In this document: positions 8,642-17,528 of the stretch, piece by piece
Numbering within the stretch: position 1 is the first letter of the stretch
Layout of the letters: the number at the start of each line of letters is the position of its first letter
NCBI GenBank assembly: GCA_963666755.2
Contig: CAXXGW010000009.1
Location: 682,001-746,000, forward strand
Direction: 5' to 3'
From: CAXXOK01 sp963666755
Lineage (GTDB): Bacteria; Bacillota; Clostridia; Christensenellales; Aristaeellaceae
Length of the DNA stretch: 64,000 nt
The notes under the pieces: generated by a model
The model's input: only the letters and a program-made list of their open reading frames with translations
Told to the model about the DNA's origin: nothing
Databases searched by the model: none
Made by a program: the position numbers and the translations under genes

Positions 8642-9462
8642 CAACAGTGCTCCGCGATGTTGCGCAGGTTATGCTCCAACAGCGGCAGGTTCAGCCGGTG
8701 CAGGTCGCGCGGGCGCACAACGAAGGTCAGTTGCCGGATTTGCACAGAATTTCGGGGCATCTGGCAGAGAAATGCGCAGGCGATCATTTCGAGAATCTGC
8801 TCTTCCGTCAGGTTCACGCCTGCGGGGCCGGAACCGATGATTGGCATGGCGAGTTTCGCCTCTGAAACATCCAATGTCTGTACCGCTTCAAAGAAGCTGA
8901 GGAACGCTTCGCGCAAGGTGTCGGGTGAGGTTTGAATCACATGATCTGTGATAATGTTCGACATCACCAGAAAGAAACACTGATGCCCGCCCACTTTCTC
9001 CGTCGCGGTAAACGTATATCCGTTCGGGAAAATGCCATTTATATCGGCGTGGGTTCCGCGCTGTGCATCAAAGGCATTTTCGATGGACTTCTCCTTTTCG
9101 GTTTCCAGCTGCATCAACTGGCTGTGGAGGCTGTTTTCCCCGATTCTGTGTGTATCACAGCTGAGCTCGTTGTTAATACCGATCGCAATGCTGCCCCCAC
9201 GTACTTTCAAGAGGCTTTTTACGCGCACGTGAATTTCACAGATGCTACCGTGAACATGGATGCTGCTCCACAGCAACCTGTATTTGCGGTACAAGAGCGT
9301 GATCAGAATCATCAGCGGCAGGCCGATTAGCCCTACCAAAGGGTCTCTCAGCCAGGCCGGTGCCGTGAGTCCCATGCAGGCGATGCCCTGCAGCGCAGTC
9401 CACCAAAAGCCGATCGCACCCAATGCCACCTTAAGTGCTTGCCAAAACAGAACCCAACCCAT
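8554..9462 (-). CDS. two-TM plus macro-domain protein, ThsA (type II Thoeris)-like
   Basis: 302 residues, ATG at 9462 with a GGAGG site. Residues 1-60 hold two hydrophobic segments, and the remainder resembles the ThsA macro domain (formerly DUF6430). Matching blocks are AIGINNELSCDTHRIGE followed by SLHSQLM near residue 95-120, then GGHQCFFLVMSN, and MPIIGSGPAGVNLTEEQI near residue 207. In type II Thoeris defence a protein with this layout binds a TIR-made histidine-ADP-ribose signal through its macro domain and damages the membrane. No TIR gene is present in the window, so it is an orphan here. The resemblance is by motif and layout; the defensive role is inference. The C-terminal 29 codons lie antisense to the convergent gene. 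Confidence 0.72.
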   Translation of the reverse strand: MGWVLFWQALKVALGAIGFWWTALQGIACMGLTAPAWLRDPLVGLIGLPLMILITLLYRKYRLLWSSIHVHGSICEIHVRVKSLLKVRGGSIAIGINNELSCDTHRIGENSLHSQLMQLETEKEKSIENAFDAQRGTHADINGIFPNGYTFTATEKVGGHQCFFLVMSNIITDHVIQTSPDTLREAFLSFFEAVQTLDVSEAKLAMPIIGSGPAGVNLTEEQILEMIACAFLCQMPRNSVQIRQLTFVVRPRDLHRLNLPLLEHNLRNIAEHCCYLNEGCAPGTCACNANTVNPSPASSTST

Positions 9463-9592
9463 GAGAACCCCTCCGATTTCTTCCGGTATTGATAAACGCT
9501 GTGCCGCGTAAATCGCGTGGGATTACGGGGAATAGGATTGTGAACCGAACGAAAGGAACCTTGCGCTGGAAGAAACTATACTATTAGTCATA

Positions 9593-9621
9593 TATGTAAC
9601 ACAAAAGAAGGAATTTGTCAA
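9593..9621 (-). promoter_or_regulatory. candidate promoter of the ThsA-like gene
   Basis: On the minus strand a consensus TTGACA (9616-9621) is followed after 17 bases by TACATA (9593-9598). The -10 is weak, and an AT-rich stretch beside it offers other registers. The leader to the start codon is about 130 bases with no recognised element. Confidence 0.5.
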
Positions 9622-9765
9622 TGGGCCGCATTGGCCGTGCAGCCGGAGTCGAACGGAGTGCCACAGTTGCACCTCCGGGCGGAGAAAGACTTGCGCTGCA
9701 ACCGTTCGTGCACAAAGGGAGTGCAAACATGATCCTGATTTGTCATGGATGCTTCGCCTGAATGA
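9622..9765. other. spacer between divergent promoters
   Basis: Part of the 429-base gap between the ThsA-like gene and the secreted toroid protein. Apart from the two divergent promoters (9593-9621 and 9766-9794) I see no gene, repeat or known RNA motif in it. Confidence 0.4.
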
Positions 9766-9794
9766 TTGACTGGATGGGAGAAAAACACTATACT
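9766..9794 (+). promoter_or_regulatory. promoter of the secreted protein at 9892
   Basis: TTGACT (9766-9771), a 17-base spacer and TATACT (9789-9794). Both hexamers are the same as those of the promoter at 6833-6861. Confidence 0.75.
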
Positions 9795-9891
9795 GACGCC
9801 ATGGAGAGGATGCTCCGTGCCCCAGGATTTCCGTTGCCCGGCGGTTGCCGCCCGGCGCCGCCCGCCCCTTGACCCGGGAAGGATGAGGAAC

Positions 9892-11748
9892 ATGCGCCTG
9901 AAGCGATTGCTCACATGGATGCTGCTCTGCGGCCTTTGCCTGAACGGTCTGCCCCTGCGCCCGGCGTTGGCGCAGACAAAGGACTACGGCGCTTATGCCA
10001 CCGCGCGCGATGCGGCGCTTGGCGCGCTGGTAACGCGCATGCAGGCCATGCGTGACGGGTTGACCGTCTACCATGATTTTTCTGACACCGAGAACCACTA
10101 CACCCAAAAGGCCAAAATGTGGGGGATGGATGCCAATGGCCCGAAAAACATGGACGAGAACTGGCGCGATCAGCCGCAGGCGGGGGATACCTGCATCCGC
10201 TGTGAGCAGAGCGTCGGCCTGTCCGACTGGGGCGGCTGGCTGTTCCTGAACGGTTACCTGCCGGAGGGCGAAGCTGTCGCGCGGCTGAACGAGGGGCTGC
10301 AGCCCGGACAGGGGCTGGATTTAACCGGCGCGGAGGCGCTGCGCTTCTGGGCGCGGGGTGAACAAGGCGGCGAAACGGTGGAGTTTTTTACTGCGGGCTT
10401 CGGTTACGACGGCCAATGGGGAACGCAGACCGTGCCCTACCCCGACAGCGCCCCAAAGCAGACGCTCGGGTTCGTGAGCCTTACCAAGGATTGGAAAGAG
10501 TACGTGATCCCGCTTAAGGGGCTTGATTTGCAAAACATCGCCTGCGGGTTTGGGTTCGTGCTCAGCGGCATGAATTCCGGCCCGGGCACCCATGTGTTCT
10601 ATCTGGACGAAATCCGGTTTACCGGCCCTGTCGCATCGGCGGGGAGCGCGCCCATGCTGCTGCGCTCCTACGATACACAAAACCCCTACATCCACAACGC
10701 GGCCTTCTCCTACGACAATGCGCTGGTGGCGATGGCGCTGCTCTCGGCCGGGCGTAAAACCGAGGCTGCCGCGATTTTGGATGCGTTTGTTTTTGCCGTG
10801 GCGCATGACCGGCAAGCCCCGGGGCGGGTGCGCAACGCCTATGCCGTGGGCGATTTGCAGCCGTTCGCGGGGTGGAGCGGCGGCGTACGCATGCCCGGCT
10901 GGTATGACCCGACGGCAGAGGTAAACGGCGTCTGGTATGAAGATCGGTATCAGGTGGGCAGCAATGTGGGCAACACGTCCTATGTGGCGCTGGCGCTGCT
11001 CCAGTACGACGCGGCGGAACCGAACGCGCAGTATCTGCAAACGGCCGCAACCCTGATGCGTTGGGTGCTGGATACCTGTCAGGACGGCAGCGACGGCTTT
11101 ACGGCGGGTTTCGACGGATGGGCGGAGGCGGACCCGCCGGTGATCTATCCGTTTACGTACAAATCCATTGAACACAACATCGACGCATACGCCGCCTTTA
11201 TACAGCTCTACGCCCGCACCGGGGAGCAGGCGTTTGCCGATGGCGCCGAAAGCGCGCTGAATCTGATCCGCGCGATGTACGATGCCAAACAGGGGGTGTT
11301 TTACACCGGCACCACGGAGGATGGGCACACCCCCAGCACGCAAAACATTGTGCTGGACGCGCAGGTCTGGGCTGCGCTGGCGCTGGGGGAGCGGTTCGCC
11401 CCCTACGAAACGTCGCTTACGCGGGTCGCGAAGATGCGCGTGGGGCAAGGCGGCTACCCCTTCTGTGAAAGCAACGTAAACGGCGGCTGGTGGGCGGAGG
11501 GAACGGCGTATACGGCGCTGCTCTATCGCCTGCGCGGGCAGGATCAGGCGGCGATGCAGACGCTGGACGCGCTCAGCGGCATTCAACTGCCGGGCGGGTT
11601 ATTCCCGGCGGCAACGGTGCCTGATCTGGCGACCGGGTTTGATCTGTTCGACGGAAGCCCGTGGGTGTATGGACAGGATGCGCACATTGCGCCCACGGCC
11701 TGGTTCATACTGGCGGTAAACGGCTTTAACCCCTATGCGTTCGATTAA
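9892..11748 (+). CDS. secreted protein: CBM-like sandwich plus alpha/alpha-toroid
   Basis: 618 residues if started at the ATG at 9892; ATG 9883 is in frame and also possible, but GAGGAA sits better before 9892. Residues 1-27 form a signal peptide ending PALAQ, without a lipobox. Residues of about 50-250 look like a beta-sandwich of the carbohydrate-binding type (YHDFSDTENHY, LRFWARG, KEYVIPLKG, FYLDEIRF). The rest, rich in paired helices with aromatic motifs (YDNALVAMAL, FSGW-like turns, SNVGNTSYVALALLQY, VLDAQVWAALALG), looks like an (alpha/alpha)6 toroid as in many glycosidases and lyases. No catalytic pair can be named with confidence. It is probably an extracellular polysaccharide-active protein. 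Confidence 0.68.
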   Translation: MRLKRLLTWMLLCGLCLNGLPLRPALAQTKDYGAYATARDAALGALVTRMQAMRDGLTVYHDFSDTENHYTQKAKMWGMDANGPKNMDENWRDQPQAGDTCIRCEQSVGLSDWGGWLFLNGYLPEGEAVARLNEGLQPGQGLDLTGAEALRFWARGEQGGETVEFFTAGFGYDGQWGTQTVPYPDSAPKQTLGFVSLTKDWKEYVIPLKGLDLQNIACGFGFVLSGMNSGPGTHVFYLDEIRFTGPVASAGSAPMLLRSYDTQNPYIHNAAFSYDNALVAMALLSAGRKTEAAAILDAFVFAVAHDRQAPGRVRNAYAVGDLQPFAGWSGGVRMPGWYDPTAEVNGVWYEDRYQVGSNVGNTSYVALALLQYDAAEPNAQYLQTAATLMRWVLDTCQDGSDGFTAGFDGWAEADPPVIYPFTYKSIEHNIDAYAAFIQLYARTGEQAFADGAESALNLIRAMYDAKQGVFYTGTTEDGHTPSTQNIVLDAQVWAALALGERFAPYETSLTRVAKMRVGQGGYPFCESNVNGGWWAEGTAYTALLYRLRGQDQAAMQTLDALSGIQLPGGLFPAATVPDLATGFDLFDGSPWVYGQDAHIAPTAWFILAVNGFNPYAFD

Positions 11749-11768
11749 TTGAGTTTAAGAGAAACAGC

Positions 11769-11822
11769 ACCGCGGGCCGACGGACTCCCCTGTAGGGGAG
11801 CGCGTACGGCCCGCGGTTTTGT
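11769..11822. terminator. terminator between convergent genes
   Basis: The outer stem pairs 11770-11779 with 11807-11816 (10 bp), an inner CTCCCC/GGGGAG stem lies at 11785-11800, and TTTT follows on the plus side. It serves the plus-strand gene and may also stop the convergent one. Confidence 0.75.
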
Positions 11823-11856
11823 ATAGGAGGATGGCATTGTTGTAGGCTCGAACAGC

Positions 11857-13503
11857 TTAGGGCTGTATACGCGCGTACACGGTTGTCAAGGGCTGGCCAA
11901 AGCTGCGCGTCTGGGATACGATCGGTTGTTCCGCCTTTGGCTTCCAGCCGTTGATAGCCGCATAAGTGGTGTTGGAGAGCGTGTAGGTAGCGCCGATGCT
12001 GCCCAGCGGCAACACCCGCAGGCGCGCGCGCTGCGCGTCGGGCAGTAGTTTATACGCGGATTCCAGCCCGTTTTGCGAGCCGTAGTCCGAGCCGGTCACG
12101 GAAAACGTCCGCCCATCGGGCACCTGATCCGCCGCGGCGCGCAGAGTTTGCAGCGCCGATACGTTCCAGTAATCCAGCTCGTAGGTTTCGGGCAGGTCAC
12201 TGCGCAGGGTCAGTGCGTTGTAATAGGTGTACTCGTTGGGGTAAGCGGTAGCCATCAGAGCGGCGGTCATCCCCATGCACAGGGCCAGAATTCCTGCACC
12301 CACACGCCGCAGGGTGGGGGTGCGCGGCCGATCCAGCAACGCGCGTAGGCGGCCCAGCCCGTATGCCGCCAGCGCGAGCATTGGCCCGTAGAGGAAGTAA
12401 AAATGACGCCAGCCGTTATACACGTTGGGGCGGGCCAGCACCGCATAACCTAGCGGCAGCACCCACAGCAGCGTGCACAACAGAAGGGTGGCGGATACAT
12501 CCTCCGCAAGCGGATTTCCGGGTCGCTTGCACAGGCGCGCCAATGTGAGCAGCTGGCCGAGGCCAATCAGCGCCAGCACCCAGAGCGGGGTGGTCAGCAC
12601 GATCATCCAGGGCAGGTACCAGCGCGGCAGGGGATTGCGCGACGGCATGTACAGCGTACCCCCAAACAGCACCTCGTTATTCCAGCGGCTGAAACCCGCC
12701 GCGTTGCCCAGCGTGTAGCGCAGGTAACCCAGCGGATCCGCCCACAGGGCCGGGGTGAGCAGCGCGTAAAACCCCGCGAAAAGGAGCAGCGTCATCAGCC
12801 CGACGCCAAAGACCCGCCGCGTCATGCGCCTGCCCGCGATCTGCCGCAGCAGCACAAAAAGCGCGCACAGCCCCCAGAACGCAAGCCCTATAATTTTGGT
12901 ATTGGCAGCGGCGGCGCCAACCAGCGCAAACCAGACCGCGCGACGCAGAACCGGCTTTTCCATCAGGCGCATCGCCTGCCACAGGGTGAGCAGCCCCAGC
13001 GCAAGCAGCACAAAATCTTTATTGTTATAATGCCCCTCGGCAAACATGCGCGGGCTGAGCACCAGCGCCAGCACCGCCGCGGCACTGAGCAGGCGCGAAA
13101 GCCCCAGCCGCCGCGCAATGCACCACAGTGCTGCCGCCCCCGCCATAAACCAGAGCCAGGTGTAGGCATGCCAGAGCGTCATGCGCTGCGCGTCGGTCAG
13201 TGTTGCGTCGGTTACGAGCAGGAACGCCGGGTAATAGGCGCACTCCCCATGGTCGCGCTCCACGCTGTCGGTAATCAGGCCGCTTGTGGGCTTTTCCACC
13301 GAGGAGGTGAGGGTGAGCCGCGTTTCCGAGCCGACTACCGCCAGGTACTGGTTCAGGTTCATGCGCAGGATGTCCTGCTCCCAGGGCTCATCCCACGGCT
13401 GGCCGTAACCCGGCGCAGTAAGCAGCCCCAGCGCAAGCAAGGCCAGAAAGAAGAGGGCGACCGGCCATGCGGCCCTGTGGGGGGACGGACGTTTTACCTG
13501 CAT
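11857..13503 (-). CDS. GT39/ArnT-like GT-C glycosyltransferase
   Basis: 548 residues, ATG at 13503. The first membrane segment is followed by an acidic luminal loop, PWDEPWEQD, corresponding to the conserved Asp-Glu of protein-mannosyltransferase-like (PMT_2) enzymes. EGHYNNKDF near residue 155 is a second polar motif in the same position as in the family. About eleven hydrophobic segments fill residues 18-420, and a soluble domain of about 120 residues ends the protein. Such enzymes transfer a sugar from a polyprenyl-phosphate donor to an acceptor outside the membrane. Donor and acceptor cannot be read here. It is the last gene of a minus-strand pair with argH (56-base gap), which is probably coincidental metabolically. 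Confidence 0.75.
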   Translation of the reverse strand: MQVKRPSPHRAAWPVALFFLALLALGLLTAPGYGQPWDEPWEQDILRMNLNQYLAVVGSETRLTLTSSVEKPTSGLITDSVERDHGECAYYPAFLLVTDATLTDAQRMTLWHAYTWLWFMAGAAALWCIARRLGLSRLLSAAAVLALVLSPRMFAEGHYNNKDFVLLALGLLTLWQAMRLMEKPVLRRAVWFALVGAAAANTKIIGLAFWGLCALFVLLRQIAGRRMTRRVFGVGLMTLLLFAGFYALLTPALWADPLGYLRYTLGNAAGFSRWNNEVLFGGTLYMPSRNPLPRWYLPWMIVLTTPLWVLALIGLGQLLTLARLCKRPGNPLAEDVSATLLLCTLLWVLPLGYAVLARPNVYNGWRHFYFLYGPMLALAAYGLGRLRALLDRPRTPTLRRVGAGILALCMGMTAALMATAYPNEYTYYNALTLRSDLPETYELDYWNVSALQTLRAAADQVPDGRTFSVTGSDYGSQNGLESAYKLLPDAQRARLRVLPLGSIGATYTLSNTTYAAINGWKPKAEQPIVSQTRSFGQPLTTVYARIQP

Positions 13504-13559
13504 ACGGCAGACCCGCTTTCTATGGGTTTGGAAGGGAAGGGTGAATTTCGACGCGTGTG

Positions 13560-14957
13560 TTAGCGCGCAGCGGGGTCCTGCATGGCGGCAAGCCAGGCTT
13601 CGCCCCGGCGGATGCTTTGCATAACGGTGTCGGGCGCGGGCCCGCCGCGCAAGCTGCGCCGGCGCACACAGGCATCCAGCGCTATGGCGGGGTACACGTC
13701 CTCATCAAAGGCCGGGGATACCGCGCGAAGCTCCTCAAGGGTTAAATCTTCCAGATTGCGGCGCTCACGCACGCACTGGGCTACCAGCGTTCCACTCACG
13801 TGATGGGCATCCCGGAAGGGCAGGCCCTTGCCCACCAGATAATCCGCCAGATCGGTGGCGTTGGTAAAGCCGCTCGCCGCGCTCCTGCGCATTGCCTCGG
13901 TTTGGAAAACCGTGGTGCGCAGCATTTCCGTAAGGGTCGGCAGGCATTTGCACAGGGTGTCGTACGCGTCAAAAAAGGCTTCCTTATCTTCCTGCATGTC
14001 TTTGTTATAAGCAAGCGGCAGCCCTTTCATGACGGTTAAAAGCGCCATCAGATCGCCGTAGACCCGGCCGGTTTTGCCGCGCGTCAGCTCGCAGGCATCG
14101 GGGTTTTTCTTCTGCGGCATGATGCTGGAGCCGGTGGCGAAGGCATCGTCCAGCGTGATGGTACCAAACTCGTTGGTGGACCAGAGGATCAGCTCCTCGC
14201 ACAGGCGGCTCAGGTGCATCATCAAAATGGAGGCGGCGGCTAAAAAGGACAGCAGAAAATCCCGGTCGCTCACGCCGTCCATGGCATTGTCCGTCACTTC
14301 CGGAAAATCAAGCAATTCCGCCACGCGCTCCCGGTTGAGGGGGTATGTGGTGCCCGCCAGCGCGCCGCTGCCCAGCGGCATGACGTTCGCCTCGTCATAC
14401 GCCTGCCGGAAGCGCTTCACATCCCGCCGGAGCATCTGGAAATAGGCCATTAAGTGGAAAGCGAGCGTAACCGGCTGCGCTTTTTGCAGATGGGTATAGC
14501 CCGGCATCACGGTTTGCGTATGGTCTTTGGCCAGCGAAAGCAGCGTTTCCAACAGCGCGCGCACCAGCGAATCGGCGTGCAGGCAGGCTTCGCGCGCGTA
14601 CATGCGCACGTCCAGCGCCACCTGATCGTTGCGGCTGCGGCCGGTGTGCAGGCGCTTACCGGCATCGCCGATGCGGCCGGTCAGCTCGGCCTCGACAAAC
14701 ATGTGCACATCTTCGGCGTGCAGGTCAATGGGCAGCGTGCCCGCCTCCGCGTCGGCCAAAATGGACTGCAGCCCAGCCACGATGGCCGCCGCATCCTCCG
14801 TGGGGATGATGCCCTGCTCCCCCAGCATGGTGGCGTGTGCGACGGAGCCCCGCACATCGCAGGCCAGCAGACGCTGGTCAAAGGGAATGGAGGACTGAAA
14901 ATCGTCCAGCAGCGCGCTGGTGGGTTTGGCAAAGCGGCCCGCCCAGAGTTTGGTCAT
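13560..14957 (-). CDS. argH: argininosuccinate lyase
   Basis: 465 residues, the standard size. The enzyme splits argininosuccinate into arginine and fumarate, the last step of arginine synthesis. The N-terminus MTKLWAGRF, the substrate motif HTGRSRNDQVA, TYPLNRE-like segments and the superfamily signature GSSIMPQKKNPD are all present. An ATG 18 codons upstream is in frame, but AGAGG sits in front of 14957 and the family begins here. No other arg gene is in the window, although argG is its usual neighbour. A TATAAT at 15017-15022 provides a promoter. Confidence 0.96.
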   Translation of the reverse strand: MTKLWAGRFAKPTSALLDDFQSSIPFDQRLLACDVRGSVAHATMLGEQGIIPTEDAAAIVAGLQSILADAEAGTLPIDLHAEDVHMFVEAELTGRIGDAGKRLHTGRSRNDQVALDVRMYAREACLHADSLVRALLETLLSLAKDHTQTVMPGYTHLQKAQPVTLAFHLMAYFQMLRRDVKRFRQAYDEANVMPLGSGALAGTTYPLNRERVAELLDFPEVTDNAMDGVSDRDFLLSFLAAASILMMHLSRLCEELILWSTNEFGTITLDDAFATGSSIMPQKKNPDACELTRGKTGRVYGDLMALLTVMKGLPLAYNKDMQEDKEAFFDAYDTLCKCLPTLTEMLRTTVFQTEAMRRSAASGFTNATDLADYLVGKGLPFRDAHHVSGTLVAQCVRERRNLEDLTLEELRAVSPAFDEDVYPAIALDACVRRRSLRGGPAPDTVMQSIRRGEAWLAAMQDPAAR

Positions 14958-15016
14958 CGGGATTCTACCTCTTTCCTGCGGCACGCCGCAAACTTGCGCC
15001 CCGCGGGGCATGGCTG

Positions 15017-15044
15017 ATTATAGCACAGCCAATGGCCCTGTGGA
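15017..15044 (-). promoter_or_regulatory. argH: candidate argH promoter
   Basis: A consensus TATAAT (15017-15022, read on the minus strand) has a poor TCCACA -35 element 16 bases upstream. No leader peptide, T-box or arginine-repressor box was recognised in the 60-base leader. Confidence 0.5.
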
Positions 15045-15170
15045 AAGAACGCGGCGCGCGAAAATCCGCGCGGGCACTTTCGCTGCGGCATGCGGGGAGG
15101 CGCATACAGTCTGCTTGCCTGCCCGGATGCGTGCGTTTGAACCCGCGCGGCGCGCAACCTTCGATTGGCT

Positions 15171-15199
15171 TTGACAAACCCCCCGTTCCATGATAGGCT
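15171..15199 (+). promoter_or_regulatory. extended -10 promoter of the ABC-F gene
   Basis: Consensus TTGACA (15171-15176), a 17-base spacer, then TAGGCT (15194-15199) preceded by TGA, giving an extended -10 that compensates for the poor hexamer. Confidence 0.6.
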
Positions 15200-15232
15200 A
15201 GGGTGGATTTGGATAAGGGGGTACACCACCGG

Positions 15233-16837
15233 ATGTTAACGCTCACGGATGTCAGCCTTCAATTTGGAGGCGATTTACTTTACAAACACGTAGATTTACT
15301 GTTCCAGCGAGAGCAGTGCTACGGCATTATCGGCGCAAACGGCGCGGGCAAGAGCACGCTGCTGCGCATTATTTCCGGTGAGCTCACGCCCACCTCGGGC
15401 ACGGTTTCCATTACTAAGGAAGACCGGATGAGCGTGCTGGAGCAGAACCACTTCAAGTATGACGCCTACCCCGTGCTGGACACCGTAATCATGGGCAACC
15501 GCAGGCTTTACGAAGTCATGAAAGAGAAGGAAGCCCTGTATGCCAAGGCGGATTTCAGCGATGCCGACGGCGTGCGCGCGGCCGAGCTGGAAGGCGAGTT
15601 TGCTGAAATGAACGGCTGGGACGCCGAAACCGAGGCCGCCCAGTTGCTGACGGGGCTGGGGGTGCCGCCGGAACTGCACACGGCCGGCATGGATACGCTG
15701 GACGGGCGCCGCAAGGTGAAGGTGCTGCTCGCGCAGGCGCTGTTCGGGCAACCCTCCCTGATCCTGCTGGACGAGCCGACCAACGGTCTGGACGTCGAAA
15801 GCACCGAGTGGCTGGAGGAGTTTTTAATCAACTGCCCAGCCATTGTGATTGTGGTCAGCCATGACCGCCATTTCCTCAACGCGGTTTGCACCCACATTGT
15901 GGATGTGGATCACGGCACGTGCAAGATGTACGCGGGCAACTACGATTTCTGGTATGAGTCCAGCCAGCTTTTCCAGCAGCTGCTGCGCAACCAGAACAAG
16001 AAGCGCGAAGAAAAAATCCGCGACCTGCAGGAGTTTATCCGCCGGTTCTCGGCCAACAAATCCAAAAGCAAGCAGGCTACCAGCCGCAAAAAGGTTCTGG
16101 ACAGCATTCAGGTGGAGGAAATGCCTGCCTCCAGCCGAAAATCCCCTTATGTGGGGTTTGAGCCGGAACGCGAGGCGGGTAAGGACATCCTGTTTGTGGA
16201 GGGCCTGACCAAAACGGTGGACGGCGTCAAGGTGCTGGACAACGTGACCTTTACCGTCAACAAAGGAGATAAAATCGCCTTTGTGGGTGATAACGAGGCC
16301 GGGGCGACGGCGCTGTTCCGCATCCTGACGGGGGAGCTGAACCCCGACGCGGGCAACTTCCGCTGGGGGGTCACCATCACGCAGAGCTCCTTCCCCAAGG
16401 ACAACACGCGTTTTTTTGAAGGGTTTGAGGGCAGCCTGATCGAGTGGCTGCGCCAGTTCTCCTTCGACCAGACGGAAACGTACCTGCGCGGCTTCCTGGG
16501 CCGCATGCTCTTTTCCGGGGATGAGGTGTACAAGCCCGCCAAGGTGCTTTCCGGCGGCGAAAAGGTGCGCTGCATGCTCAGCCGCCTGATGATGAGCAAA
16601 GCCAACGCGCTGATTCTGGATCAGCCGACCGACCATCTGGACTTGGAAAGCATCACGGCGCTGAGCGCGGGGCTGGTCGCCTATCCGGGCAACCTGCTGT
16701 TTGCCTCGCATGACCATCAGTTTATCGACGAGGTTGCCAACCGTGTGATCGAGCTGCCCCTGAACCAGTCCGGCTGCCTGGATCGCACCGGCACGTTTGA
16801 GGAGTACCTCGAATGGAAGCGCGGCCGCAACGCCTGA
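15233..16837 (+). CDS. ABC-F family ATPase with one degenerate ATP site
   Basis: 534 residues from the ATG at 15233; an upstream in-frame TTG was rejected because the family begins MLTLTDVS. Two ABC domains are joined by a basic helical linker (FSANKSKSKQATSRKK), as in ribosome-associated ABC-F proteins such as YkpA/YbiT. Domain 1 has Walker A GANGAGKST and Walker B LILLDEPTNGLD, but its signature is LDGRR instead of LSGGE. Domain 2 keeps the signature LSGGEKV, but its Walker A reads GDNEAGATA without the lysine and its Walker B reads LILDQPTDHLD with Gln for the catalytic Glu. The composite site made of domain-1 Walkers and domain-2 signature is thus intact; the other is degenerate throughout. 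A ribosome-related role is inferred from the family. Confidence 0.88.
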   Translation: MLTLTDVSLQFGGDLLYKHVDLLFQREQCYGIIGANGAGKSTLLRIISGELTPTSGTVSITKEDRMSVLEQNHFKYDAYPVLDTVIMGNRRLYEVMKEKEALYAKADFSDADGVRAAELEGEFAEMNGWDAETEAAQLLTGLGVPPELHTAGMDTLDGRRKVKVLLAQALFGQPSLILLDEPTNGLDVESTEWLEEFLINCPAIVIVVSHDRHFLNAVCTHIVDVDHGTCKMYAGNYDFWYESSQLFQQLLRNQNKKREEKIRDLQEFIRRFSANKSKSKQATSRKKVLDSIQVEEMPASSRKSPYVGFEPEREAGKDILFVEGLTKTVDGVKVLDNVTFTVNKGDKIAFVGDNEAGATALFRILTGELNPDAGNFRWGVTITQSSFPKDNTRFFEGFEGSLIEWLRQFSFDQTETYLRGFLGRMLFSGDEVYKPAKVLSGGEKVRCMLSRLMMSKANALILDQPTDHLDLESITALSAGLVAYPGNLLFASHDHQFIDEVANRVIELPLNQSGCLDRTGTFEEYLEWKRGRNA

Positions 16838-16847
16838 GGAGGCCGCC

Positions 16848-17093
16848 ATGCAGGAACCGCGCCCCGGCGTATACCGCCACTTTAAGGGAAATTACTACCT
16901 GCTGCTTTCGGTAGCGCAGCATACCGAAACGCGGGAGCCGCTGGTCATCTACCAGGCGCTGTACGGCGAGCGCGGCCTTTGGGCGCGCCCGTTGGCCATG
17001 TGGAGCGAAACCGTGGAGCGGGATGGCGTTACGCAGCCCCGGTTTGCCTATGTCTGTGCGACCGAGGCGGATTTGCCGCTGCTGCGCCCCTGA
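16848..17093 (+). CDS. DUF1653 domain protein
   Basis: 81 residues, ATG at 16848, with a TGAGGAGG ribosome site that overlaps the stop codon of the ABC-F gene, so the two are translationally close and co-transcribed. The sequence matches the DUF1653 pattern throughout: PGVYRHFKGNYY, then a His-Thr-Glu-Thr segment, VIYQALYGERGLWARP and a final PRFAYV. The fold is small and beta-rich. The family has no established function. Confidence 0.85.
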   Translation: MQEPRPGVYRHFKGNYYLLLSVAQHTETREPLVIYQALYGERGLWARPLAMWSETVERDGVTQPRFAYVCATEADLPLLRP

Positions 17094-17528
17094 AACTGGG
17101 ATCAGGCGCTGAAAAGAGTGCCACCCCCAACGGAGAAAAGGAAACTCGCCCCCGCGAGGCGCAGGCGGTAAGCACACCCTTAAACCAATCGAGCAGGATC
17201 GAAAGCTTAATCAGCATATCCCTTTATGCCAGAATCGAACAGCCTAGTGTTGAAAAATCAACAGTATGTCGGAAAGCCCGCTGTGTTTACAGCGGGCTTT
17301 CCGCATTATCGCACACCGGCCCACCCGATACGGAAGACCGTTAAAACCAGCGGAACAGTTGCAGGAAATGAAAGCTTCAGAACTCTTTAGCTCTGACTGT
17401 AAACGAATGTTTTGCCTGTAGCGAAGGTTGCGAATGATCGAGCGGCCTGCGGTCGGCACATGACATTTACCCCGGCGCATCGAGGCATTACAGCCTTGCA
17501 GTCGGGTTTTCCCTCGTGGTGGTCGGGT
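17094..17528. other. intergenic region with terminator hairpin
   Basis: This 435-base gap separates two convergent genes. It holds a perfect 14-bp hairpin and a small TGTTGA/TCAACA hairpin at 17249-17264. I see no coding signal; the open frames here lack ribosome sites and known motifs. Confidence 0.5.
17271..17302. terminator. hairpin terminator between convergent genes
   Basis: Perfect 14-bp stem 17271-17284 with 17289-17302 and a GTTT loop. The stem itself ends in TTTCC, but neither side has a long U-tract, so efficiency is uncertain. It is positioned for the ABC-F/DUF1653 unit. Confidence 0.6.

Noticed and set aside
8554..9462. A complete Thoeris defence system around the ThsA-like gene
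   Set aside because: No TIR-domain, SIR2 or other defence gene is visible in the flanking genes or anywhere in the window, so only an orphan effector-like gene is claimed.
11857..14957. Functional operon of argH with the GT39-like gene
   Set aside because: They share a strand and a 56-base gap, but no biological link or conserved pairing is evident, so co-transcription is noted without implying joint function.
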